Shown here one piece after another: positions 55,438-64,000 of a DNA stretch of 64,000 nucleotides. Numbering within the stretch: the stretch's first letter is position 1; each line of letters opens with the position of its first letter. The notes under the pieces are model-generated. The model saw only the letters and a program-made list of their open reading frames with translations, was not told the DNA's origin and made no database searches. This stretch comes from Ceratopteris richardii (taxonomy: Eukaryota > Streptophyta > Polypodiopsida > Polypodiales > Pteridaceae), in NCBI GenBank assembly GCA_020310875.1, contig CM035428.1:109211245-109275244 (forward strand), written 5' to 3'. Made by a program: the position numbers and the translations under genes.

Positions 55438-58400
55438 TAATATGACTCTGGACAGAATGGGCAACAGAGATAATGTTCTTTCTGGTAAGGAAAAAGAGTC
55501 CTGGTTCAACATGATCAATAGCCATAACCTTCGTGATCTGTCTAAGAATACTGGGCATTCGTGGACTAATAAAGGTACAGATAACTTCCGTTCTGCTAGA
55601 TTGGATAGATTCTACATTAGTTTCAATCGCTTTCATGATCTGTGGGATCATAGTTGCTTCCTGGACCAGTCCCTAACTTTGTCTGACCACTTCCCTCTTC
55701 TGATTAAAATGTTCAGTAATAATCCCTTATACAGGTCAGGGTGGCCGCATCTGGATGCTTCGTTACTTAAAATTCCCATTGTGAAAAGGAAGCTTGTGGA
55801 TATCTTGAATAAACATTTTGTTTGCGCTTCCTCTCCCTTTTTGGCTTGGGAGAAGGCCATCAAGGAGATTAAGGCAGAAATCACTGCCTTTAAAAGTAAA
55901 GCTAGAAAGGCCAGAAATACGAGAAGGATGATGATAATTCAGGAAATTGAGAGTATCAAGAGTTCTAAAATGAGCAACTCTCATACTGATCAGAAGGTCC
56001 TTGAGCTTCAGGAAAGACTTAGGCAGGAAGACTACCTCTTGGCTAGGGGTGCCCTTGCCATGTCTAGAGAGTCCTGGGCAGAGAAGGTTGATAAACCTAA
56101 CAATTATATGTTTGATCTCCTGAAGAAGAAGAGGACAAGAGATTTTGTGCCTATGCTTAAAAAAAGAGAGGGTGGGTATGCTACTAATATTCAAGAAAAC
56201 TTACAAGAGGCTCATGGGTTCTTTACCAATGTTTTCTCTAGGCCTCCCAAGGGAGGGGAACACATCCGGAATGCTAGGGCCTTCATTGCCTTGAAGAGAA
56301 AAAAAATGGTTCCTCATGGTCTGGCATCTTTTCTAGATCTCCCCCTCTCTGTTGATGTGATTAGAGAAACCATTAGTAGATTGAAGCCTGGTAAGTCTCC
56401 TGGTCATGATGGTATTCCTAATAAATTCTTTCAAGAGTTGAAGGAAACTTTGGTGCCCATTATTCTCTTGATATGGCAAGAAGCCACTAGAAGAGGTTCT
56501 CTTTCCATCTTCATGAATACTGGTGTGATCAAGCTCATTCATAAAAAAGGACCTAAGGATGACCTCAACAATTGGAGACCTATTTCTTGTTTGACTTCCT
56601 TGTATAAAATTTATGATGGTGCCCTAGCTAGAAGGTTAAGTCCCCTGATGGACTCTATTATTTTGCCTGAACAAAAGGGTTTTATTAAAGGTAGGTATAT
56701 CCTTGATGCTATCATCTCTATCTGGGAGGGTCTTGAGTTTGCTAATGATTCTGGGATTGACACTTGCTTCTTCAAAGTTGATTTTGACAAAGCTTATGAT
56801 AGAATGGAATGGGATTTCATCCTTCAGTCCCTTCATGACATTGGGATTGGAAAAGTTTTTATTAAGTACACAAGCATCCTCTTTGGAAATGCTCATTCCA
56901 GAATTGCTATGAATGGTCATATGTATGCCCCTTTTAAATTATGTAGGTCTATAAGACAAGGCTGTCCTCTTGCCCCTCTATTGTTTGCCATCTATAGTGA
57001 TGCCCTTGGGTGGTTAGTGAAGGATTGTGTGGATCAAGGCACCATTCAGGGTATTGAAATTCCTAATGCCTCCTCTCACCTCTGTCTTCAAATGTTCGTT
57101 GATGATACTAATATGATAGTTAAAGCTGATGATTTTTCTTCTGATTATTTTCTTAATAAATGTCTCAACCTGTTTTGCACAGCCAGTGGTTCCATTGTCA
57201 ATCACAGGAAGACGGGCTTCTATACCTCTAACAGGGTTATCCCAGAGTGTGTCAGGAAAATTGGTTGTGATATCATTCAAGAGGGAACCATCTTCAGACT
57301 CCTTGGCATCCCTATGGGGTTCAAAGTTTCTTATGAACAAAGATGGAATTGGGTGTTAGATAAGTTTAGAATTAAGATTTTCAAATGGATTGATTTTCAG
57401 CAAAGCATTTCTCTGAGATCTTTCGTCCTTAAACACTACATTCTTCCCTCTCTAACTTACTTTCTGGCTTGTTGGCAACCAACTAAAAAGTAGTTGTCCC
57501 AGGCTATCAGCCTGGCCAAGAGATTCCTTTGGGGGGGATCCAAAATCTATAAGGTTTCTTGGAATACTTGTTGCATGAAGAAGCATGAAGGTGGCCTTGG
57601 TTTGATTTTCCCTTCCAGGATGTCTACGTTGTTATCTGCTAAATGGATCCTCCGGGCTGCCAATTCAGATGATTTCTGGGCTTGGCTCATCAAGAGGAAC
57701 ATTGGTAAATTTTGTATTAATAATAAGAAAAACTGGAATAATTTTCAGCTGTGGGATGTCATGACCTCTCCTACTATATTCATGCCCAAAGGTAGTCACT
57801 TGGTGTACACTTTCTGGAAGGCCTGGATGAAGGTGAAAGAAAGCTACTCTCTGCGTGATTACTTTGCTCTCAATCAATCCTTCATTGTTCTGAACTCGTT
57901 GTGGATTGGTTGGTTTGACCATAGCAATACTAATACCCTTACCATCAGAATGAACAAGTGCAGGACTGGAGGTTACAATCATTGGATGAACCTGATCAGG
58001 GATGGTGCTATTGTTGACGATTCCCTCATTATGGAAGCTGAAAATCTTTCTTTGTCCTGTAAACAGATTATCAAGGAGAAAAAGCTGAAGCTTCTAGACA
58101 TGCTAGGTCGTGGGCTGCTCTAGAAGACGATTTCTATTAAAGACATAGTTGAAGACATGTACCATCAATACAAATACTCACCAGCCAGGGTCAAAGACAT
58201 CACAGTCAAACTAAACAAGAAGTGGAACGTTGACTAGAGACCTCAACAATGGAAATACAGATTTATTTGTACTTGGTCTTTCCCTCACAGCAACAAGCAA
58301 TCCTGCCTTCTGTGGCTTATTCTTCATAAAGGCATCTGGACTGGTAGCAAGGCAAGACAGTATAAAATTGATGCAGGCACATGCTGCCATTGTGGGCAAC

Positions 58401-58937
58401 TTGAAGATATGGATCATCTGTTTTTCCATTGCAAAATGGCTCAAAGATACTGGAATTTTCTGATCAAGTGCTATACCACAATGGGTATCAAAACTCCTAG
58501 AAGCAGAGATATCCTTCTTGGAGAAGCTAATGGCATGGACATCCTTCTCTCGCAGTGGATTAGATCTCACATAATGTGGTTTGTTTGGAAACACAGGAAT
58601 CATAAGCTCTTTTCCAAGGATAATAAATATTTTTACTTCCCCTTCTTAGTCGGCCTTAGAAGAATTGTTAATCAAATTAAAATTATGGCCAAAGACGCTC
58701 GTATCTGTGAGCAGGATGAATCTATTAGGATTACTAGGAATTACCCTTGTAATAAGTGGAGAGCCAAGCTCCTCCAGATTAACCCCTTGAACAGGTCTTT
58801 CATGACTCAGCTGATTGAGTGGTATATTGATGCTCAACTGATGTAAATCTTTGGGATCTTCTCCTAATGGAGATCCCGTAGTTCGTTGTATTTTATTTTC
58901 CTGCATCAATTTTATCCTTTCTGTTCTCTTGCAAAAA
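55438..58937 (+). mobile_element. LINE-beta copy 2, 5'-truncated, abutting copy 1
   Basis: Starts inside the endonuclease domain directly after the A-rich tail of copy 1 and runs to a poly-A at 58933-58939. The right flank is AATATGAGTCTTTAG, the same word that lies left of copy 1 at 43745. The 5' junction overlaps the word TATGA(c/g)TCT shared by the LINE and the target, so microhomology is likely. It is much better preserved than copy 1. Confidence 0.88.
55441..58846 (+). pseudogene. LINE-beta copy 2 ORF2, three in-frame stops
   Basis: One reading frame from 55441 to the stop at 58844. It reads the endonuclease C-terminal part (NVLSGKEKESWF, ARLDRFYIS, LSDHFPLLI), linker, GKSPGHDGIPNKFF, GVIKLIHKKGPKDDL, GFIKGRYILDAI, FKVDFDKAYDRMEWDFI and GCPLAPLLFAIYSDA. 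The polymerase FVDD is at 57095-57106, followed by thumb and a zinc-binding CCHCGQLEDMDHLFFHC near 58382-58432, ending IDAQLM. Stops at 57491 (TAG), 58121 (TAG) and 58235 (TAG) interrupt it. No frameshift was seen, so it is a young, lightly damaged copy lacking ORF1 and most of the endonuclease. Confidence 0.9.
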
Positions 58938-58952
58938 AATATGAGTCTTTAG
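58938..58952 (+). repeat. Target-site duplication, right copy (LINE-beta nest)
   Basis: AATATGAGTCTTTAG, identical to 43745-43759. The following 'tttcttccgtatcgcc' resumes block P as in the paralog at 36985. Confidence 0.9.
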
Positions 58953-59330
58953 TTTCTTCCGTATCGCCCTAGGGAATGCTTGTAATTATTACGTCTAATT
59001 AATACGATAAGAAAGCTCAATTTTTAAAGAAAAACTCGACCTTACCGTTTTTGTTTTTTATGTTGGTGAATCGGCTCCGAAGGCTCTGCATTACAAGATT
59101 GATCTCCGTATTATGTACCGTCGTGCATATGAATGTATTTAAGAGAGAGAGAGAGAGAGAGTGCAATATTATTGTTGACTTCAAAATTGTTCTTTTTCAA
59201 TCCTCAATCCTTACCCGGTTTAATCGGATATTTTCGATTCTCTTAATTTAATAATAACGTATCATTTGAAGAAACGCTCAATCCTTACCCATTCAAGTCT
59301 TTCTTATGTTGTGTATTCTGATGGGCTTTA
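58953..59330 (+). other. Block P copy 2, right part
   Basis: Matches 36985-37345 closely, e.g. 'tgcttgtaattattac' and 'ctaattaatacgataagaaag', and carries an (AG)n run at 59144-59161. No gene. Confidence 0.7.
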
Positions 59331-60300
59331 GTGGGTTGGTGGATCAACGGTGGGATTGCTTACTTGGTAAGCTTATCAACAAGTTTTATTATTCGAAATA
59401 TCAACATGTTTATTATCTCCTCTATCACCTAACTTCATGGCTTTGTTGGAAGCTCTGCAATAAGGATATGTAGAAGCTGAAAAAGGATCTATAGAAATTT
59501 TCTTTGGATGGGGGATCTCAACAAAGAGGAGAGTGCCTTTTGTGTACTCCTTTTGGAAGAGCTGATACAAGATAAAGCCCTTCTGCAACGTCATTCATGA
59601 TTGGAAGTGGGTTGTGGGCGTCAGATAACATGAGCGTATTTGGTTCTTGGATTACTAGTATCACAAGAGTGGAAGACAAGGACCTTGAAAGGGCTAAGAG
59701 GTTGTGAAGCAAAGGTTTTTGTAAGCAGAGAACCAAACTACAAGATATTGGATGAGGTTTAAGGACATTGATCGGAATTATAGAATTGAGTATAAAGACT
59801 CATACTTTTTAAGACATAGAATCAATATGTGGGATGACTCGATATCCCATGCTTGAATAGACATGAGCTCTCTAAATTGGAAGGTTTGTGGTGGCTAAAT
59901 AGCACCAAAAAATTTGAGGAGACTTCAAAAATAAAAAATAAAAATTGAGCTTTCATACATGTGCTTAGCAAGAAGTGGTGTTTTAATTAGACTTGGATTA
60001 TATGGGATTTAAACTAAAGGAATTGTGGCATCTGCTTATTGAAAATAAAAAAACGAATCTTATGTGGCAAACCCTCCATAGGGAAATATGGACCAATCTT
60101 AAAGCAAGTAAAATTTGTGATGCCCCCTTCCTGTGCAGTACAAGTGGTGCCTTGGTGGTAGAAAAGATGGGAGTCACCTTTTTCTTCATGTCCAAATAGT
60201 ATGCGAGTTGGAGTGCCTCAATAAGCTTCAGGTGTTGCCCCATCAAGTTAATTGGAAGCAAGCTATGGTAGGAGAAGTTTTCGACTACTCCCCTGTGCTG
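59330..60300 (+). pseudogene. LINE-alpha copy 8, decayed RT thumb to C-terminal fragments
   Basis: The plus strand matches copy 5 up to 'ttttctttggatggg(g)gatctcaacaa' near 59525. It then adds further LINE debris, including LKELWHLLIENKKTNLMWQTLHREIW and a KICDAP segment (59993-60190), the zinc-domain region. No frame stays open for long. Confidence 0.75.
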
Positions 60301-60304
60301 TGAT

Positions 60305-60977
60305 CAGTGGTCTTATAGATTTAAATCTTTGTGGGCTTTCCCAGACTACAGCAAACACTCCTTACAGTGGATGATGATTCATCATGGTATGTGGATAGGC
60401 CTCAAAGTCAGCAAGGTTTTTATTAATGAAGGATTGTGTACTTTCTGTGGCTTAGTAGAGGATGTTTCCCACTTATTTTTTTACTGTGCTCATGCCAAAA
60501 AATTTTGGCAACTTGCGGAGAATTACTTGCAGTCTAATGACCTTCTGCAGCTAAACAAATGGGATGCTCTTCTTGGGTGTTGCAGGAATATGGATATTTT
60601 TCTTTGGAATATATGGAGAGGTCATATCCTGTGGTCCATCTGGTTAAGTAGGAATAATGCCACCCAGAACAATGGGAATAGGAATTTTCTCATTTCCCTT
60701 CCTGTTAAGCTCAAAAAAGCCTCTGTAAAATGTATTCAGAAAATCAATTCTGCCCCCATGTACAATTTTGACCCCACGTACAATTTTGATATTTATAGGT
60801 TGATGTCTAAGAGCAAGTTCTATGCATGGAGAGAATTAATCTCTTCTCTGTACTCCAGTAAAAGGTTAGCTATGGTTTCGGCTTTGTAATCCCTCTGCTC
60901 TTGTGGCTCGTGCCCTGAGCATAGTTTGTACCTTCTTTTGTTAATTTAAACTTTCCTTTTCTTTCAAAAAAAAAAAT
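60305..60977 (+). mobile_element. LINE-beta copy 3, 5'-truncated 3' end
   Basis: A short 3' terminal piece of a beta-type LINE: the last 190 codons of ORF2, a 3'UTR of about 75 bases and a poly-A at about 60967-60977. It is embedded at the end of LINE-alpha copy 8. CTCCCC occurs on both sides but is too short to trust as a target-site duplication. Confidence 0.8.
60329..60889 (+). CDS. LINE-beta ORF2 C-terminal zinc-binding domain, open fragment
   Basis: 186 uninterrupted codons (the Met is internal, not a start): WAFPDYSKHSLQWMMIHHGM, then C-x2-C...H...C in CTFCGLVEDVSHLFFYC, then WNIWRGHILWSIWLSRNN and a basic tail. This is the zf-RVT region found after RT in plant LINEs, thought to help nucleic-acid binding. 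Truncated from a larger ORF2, so not functional alone. The sequence is distinct from copies 1 and 2, suggesting another subfamily. Confidence 0.85.
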   Translation: MWAFPDYSKHSLQWMMIHHGMWIGLKVSKVFINEGLCTFCGLVEDVSHLFFYCAHAKKFWQLAENYLQSNDLLQLNKWDALLGCCRNMDIFLWNIWRGHILWSIWLSRNNATQNNGNRNFLISLPVKLKKASVKCIQKINSAPMYNFDPTYNFDIYRLMSKSKFYAWRELISSLYSSKRLAMVSAL

Positions 60978-61171
60978 CTCCCCGTTTAAACGCCACATGG
61001 TATTCACTTAAAAAAACAATAAACTTAAGTATAAATAGATCTCAAAGAAAAAAATAAAAAAATTATAAAGCTTCTTTGTAATTTTCTCTAGCTTTTTTTT
61101 CTAATTAAATCATGCTCTCTAATAAAACAAAAACAAAAAACAAAAATCAGGCTCTCTAATTAAATCACGAC
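60978..61171. other. No recognisable feature
   Basis: A-rich and AT-rich low-complexity sequence. Confidence 0.6.
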
Positions 61172-61504
61172 TCTATCTGGTTCGCGATCAGCGCCATCAG
61201 GGGGGTGGAGTCCTAGAACCTCCAAATTGCTAAGCGGTTATGGAACAAGGGGTTCAAGCAGTGGAAACAGCTCTGGAATCAAGGGACTGGCCAGTGGATC
61301 AGGTTTGAAGACTTAGACCCGAGACATAGAGTTACCCTCGAGGAATGGACTCTTCTTGAAGGGAGGTGTTTAGCGTGCAATGGTAAGAAACTATCCAGAA
61401 TCCCCAATTTCAAAGAGAACCTAGATGTTCATCTCACCCTTAACAAGCTGTGGTGCCTTTCTTGGACCAAACTTTGATGGGAACTAAAGTTCATGTCTAT
61501 TTGG
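61172..61504 (+). pseudogene. LINE-alpha copy 9, ORF2 fragment, cut by copia C4
   Basis: The plus strand reads SIWFAISAIRGVES, then LWNKGFKQWKQLWNQGTGQW, FEDLDPRHRVTLEEW and LNKLWCLSWTKL, matching residues following RT in the 7.3-9.4 kb LINE. The match stops in mid-word at 61504 ('tctatttgg'), where the copia LTR begins. Confidence 0.85.
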
Positions 61505-61801
61505 TGAAGTGTTTCAATGGCGATGCACCACAGTGCGCTCTCCTTCTCGAGAGCTCCACGACGATATGCTCGGAGTAGAAAGCCGAGCTCCTGAGGTCGC
61601 ACACAGTACTCCGCACAGAGGCTGTAGAATACGCATAAAACACAGTACATAGGAAGCACGAAGACAGACTTCTTAGGTCTTACAAATGCGGTCGAACTTA
61701 CAGTTTGTGACTGACCAGGCCACTATATGTTTTATTAAAGAACATATACAAAGAAGTGTCAGGTGGCCATTTGGCCTTTCACATGGACACTAACGGTAAC
61801 A
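61505..61801 (-). repeat. 3' LTR of copia C4
   Basis: On the minus strand it starts TGTTACCGTTAG after the purine-rich AGTGGGAGAT and ends ...ACTTCA, about 297 bases. The outer end is fixed by the broken LINE homology. No second LTR is visible to confirm. Confidence 0.7.
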
Positions 61802-61949
61802 ATCTCCCACTAAAGGCCAATATGGCGAGAGTAACTATGGGAGAAAAATTAATGAATGATAAAGAATACCTGAGTGTAAGTATACAAACTATACCTCCCA
61901 CCTGATGGGCATGTTACACAGTATACAAGTGACTGTGTAAGATCAAGAA

Positions 61950-64000
61950 TCAAGTAACCCCCATCAAGTGACAACAGTGTCGAAAGCTATCCTGTGGTAG
62001 AGCTTTAGTCAAAGCATCTGCAACATTATCTCGAGTGTGAACCTTCTCAAGAATAATGCTCTCAGTGGCTAAGCAATCCCTAATGAAGTGATATCTCACC
62101 TCAATGTGCTTGGTCTTTGCATGATAGACCGGATTCTTAGCCAAAGCCATGGCACTCTGACTATCACTGAACAAGTGAGGTACATGCTGAGGTAAACCCA
62201 TATCACAAGCAAGACGAGAAAGCCACAATGCTTCCTTACATGCCTCACTTGCTGCAACATACTCTGCTTCTGTGGTGGAAATAGCTGTACATTCTTGAAG
62301 ACGAGATCTCCACGAGATAGCACCTCCAGCAAGATGAAAAATATACCCTGATGTAGACTTACGATTGTCTACACAACCAGCATAGTCAGAATCTGTGTAA
62401 CCAATAATGGATGCTTTCCCTCTACCTAAGCATAAACACTTGTCCTTAGTGCCACTCAGATATCTCAAAATCATTTTGACCGCTTCCCAATGTTTCTTGC
62501 AAGGATTAGACCTGCTCACAACTCCCATTGCAAATGCAATGTCTGGTCTCGTAGCTACCATAGCATACATGAGACTACCAACAGCAGACTGATAGGGAAT
62601 TTTGGTCATGAATTCCTTTTCCTCATCTGATTTGGGGCAGTCATCCTTGCTCAATTTCACATATGTGGGTAAAGGTGTACTAAATGCCTTTCCACCCTCC
62701 ATATTGAATCGGTGAAGTACTTTGGATATGTACTCACTTTGAGACAAGTATATGCATCTTTTACTCCTATCACGAGTAATGCGCATGCCAAGAATATGTT
62801 TGGCATCCCCCAAATCCTTCATATCAAATGTCTGACTCAACTTCTTTTTGAGAAGTGACAAATCATAAGAAGACTTCCGAGCAATCAACATATCATCAAC
62901 ATAAAGTATCAAGCATATCAAGCTGCCATCAGAACATCTCTTTGTGTAGAGACAATGATCCTCATTGCTCCGAGAATAGCCTTGGGACTTGATAAAAGCA
63001 TCAAACTTTTGGTACCATTGTCTAGGAGACTGTTTAAGTCCATACAAGCTCTTCTTGAGCTTACAAACTAGACTTTCCTTGCCAGGAACTACATAACCCT
63101 CTGGTTGTTCCATATAGATCTCATCTGTAAGATCTCCATGCAAGAAAGCTGTTTTCACATCCATTTGGACTAGCTCTAAGTCCTCCATTGCAACGAATCC
63201 AAGCAACATGCACAAAGTAGTCATCTTGACCACTAGAGAGAAGATTTCCTCAATATCAACACCATGTTGTTGCTTAAAACCCTTTGCAACAAGTCGTGCT
63301 TTATATTTTGGAGAAGCACTATCTGATGTGAATTTCAGCTTATATACCCATTTACATGGTAAAGCTTTTCTGCCCTTTGGCAAAGGTACTAAGTCCCAAG
63401 TACCATTCTTGTGAATAGAATCCAACTCACTCTTCATGGCACGCTCCCACTTGACATGATCCTCTGTCTGCATAGCCTCTTTGTAGCAAGAAGGCTCACC
63501 GGCATCTGTTAGCATAACAAAATCTAAACCTGGAACATATCTATCAGGTGGATATGAGACACATGTAGAACGTCTCAATGGTTGCTGAAGAGGAACATGT
63601 GCAGACTGATCTGAATGGACATTCTCTTGAACATGCCTATGTGTAGCATTTTTATGCATGCTAATCGGAGGACTACTATCCTCAAACACCACTCTTCTCA
63701 CTTCAACCTCCTTAATGGGCTGTTTATGCATCTTCGACTCATTAAAAATGACATCACTACTTCTGATCACTGACCGTGTTTCAGGATCCCATAAGCGATA
63801 TCCAAATTGTCCTTCTCGACTATATCCAAGAAAAATGCATTTCTTTGACTTATGGTCCAACTTTTGTCTAAGATTCTTGGGTATATGAACATATGCTTCA
63901 CACCCAAAAACTCGAAGATGATCATAATATGGTGGTTTCCCTGTCCATAACTCTTGTGCCACTTTCAAACCTTTGGCAGTACTAGGTGAAAGGTTAATCA
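61950..64000 (-). CDS. Copia C4 polyprotein: integrase C-terminus, RT and RNase H
   Basis: Open from the right edge to a stop at 61950, over 680 codons without interruption. Counting from 63968: integrase C-terminus (GKPPYYDHLRVFGCEAYVHI, residues 10-29), linker, RT (WERAMKSELDSIHKNGTW, then [40 protein letters not shown], catalytic YVDD at about 356-359), and RNase H with YTDSDYAG, STTEAEY and SDSQSA. It ends KALPQDSFRHCCHLMG. A conserved Pro in FSPVVKM reads Leu. All catalytic residues visible are present, so these domains could be functional if the 5' part is intact. Confidence 0.93.
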   Translation of the reverse strand, partial: INLSPSTAKGLKVAQELWTGKPPYYDHLRVFGCEAYVHIPKNLRQKLDHKSKKCIFLGYSREGQFGYRLWDPETRSVIRSSDVIFNESKMHKQPIKEVEVRRVVFEDSSPPISMHKNATHRHVQENVHSDQSAHVPLQQPLRRSTCVSYPPDRYVPGLDFVMLTDAGEPSCYKEAMQTEDHVKWERAMKSELDSIHKNGTWDLVPLPKGRKALPCKWVYKLKFTSDSASPKYKARLVAKGFKQQHGVDIEEIFSLVVKMTTLCMLLGFVAMEDLELVQMDVKTAFLHGDLTDEIYMEQPEGYVVPGKESLVCKLKKSLYGLKQSPRQWYQKFDAFIKSQGYSRSNEDHCLYTKRCSDGSLICLILYVDDMLIARKSSYDLSLLKKKLSQTFDMKDLGDAKHILGMRITRDRSKRCIYLSQSEYISKVLHRFNMEGGKAFSTPLPTYVKLSKDDCPKSDEEKEFMTKIPYQSAVGSLMYAMVATRPDIAFAMGVVSRSNPCKKHWEAVKMILRYLSGTKDKCLCLGRGKASIIGYTDSDYAGCVDNRKSTSGYIFHLAGGAISWRSRLQECTAISTTEAEYVAASEACKEALWLSRLACDMGLPQHVPHLFSDSQSAMALAKNPVYHAKTKHIEVRYHFIRDCLATESIILEKVHTRDNVADALTKALPQDSFRHCCHLMGVT

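Larger units (their letters stand above)
61505..64000 (-). mobile_element. Ty1/copia retrotransposon C4, 3' part, minus strand, runs off right edge
   Basis: The 3' LTR (61505-61801) and a long open polyprotein frame are visible; the 5' part is outside the window. The LTR interrupts LINE-alpha copy 9 at 61504, with TTTGG (61500-61504) as the candidate target-site duplication. It belongs to a different copia lineage from C1, C2 and C3 and is the best preserved. Confidence 0.9.

Noticed and set aside
60295-60985. CTCCCC as target-site duplication of LINE-beta copy 3
   Set aside because: Six bases is too short for a LINE duplication and the word is common; kept only as a remark.

Overview
The window looks like intergenic nuclear DNA of a land plant with a large, retrotransposon-rich genome. 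The evidence is Ty1/copia, Ty3/gypsy and plant L1-type LINE coding domains, including the plant-type LINE ORF1 with a DUF4283 domain and CCHC knuckle. There are also LTR elements primed by tRNA-iMet (TGGTATCAGAGC) or tRNA-Asp (TGGCGCCGTTGCCGGGGA), a tRNA-headed SINE, and AT/GT/CT microsatellites. I found no intact cellular gene, rRNA or genuine tRNA gene. The clade cannot be fixed from sequence alone; a decayed DUF7869-like gene (35.5-36.3 kb) makes me lean weakly toward a non-angiosperm plant.

Layout. 0-1.2 kb: PBS and probable LTR of a minus-strand element running off the left edge. 1.5-1.86 kb: cluster of degenerate CTATCA/TGATAG palindromes. 2.4-7.1 kb: dispersed repeat R1 (two copies) and LINE-alpha fragments; part of this block recurs at 15.2-23.6 kb as a direct local duplication. 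7.2-9.4 kb: 5'-truncated LINE-alpha with a >2.1 kb open ORF2. 9.45-15.03 kb: near-complete non-coding LTR element (LARD-like) with almost identical 730-bp LTRs. 15.8-20.85 kb: a related LARD-like element that has lost its 5' end. 24.2-34.6 kb: minus-strand mosaic of two decayed gypsy copies and two decayed copia copies. 35.3-36.3 kb: DUF7869-like pseudogene. 36.7-43.7 kb: a duplicated anonymous block, more LINE-alpha pieces and an intact SINE. 43.76-58.94 kb: a nest in which LINE-beta copy 1 is split by a 6.08-kb copia element (TSD AGGAA) and followed directly by LINE-beta copy 2. 59-61.5 kb: LINE fragments. 61.5-64 kb: 3' half of a well-preserved minus-strand copia whose polyprotein is still open at the right edge.

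How the parts work together. The genes here are parasites of each other rather than a pathway. The LINEs supply reverse transcriptase and endonuclease; the SINE carries a 3' tail like that of LINE-alpha and so was probably mobilised by it. The LARD-like elements encode nothing and would need gypsy proteins supplied in trans. Paralogous empty sites inside the window allow several insertions to be placed to the base and ordered in time.
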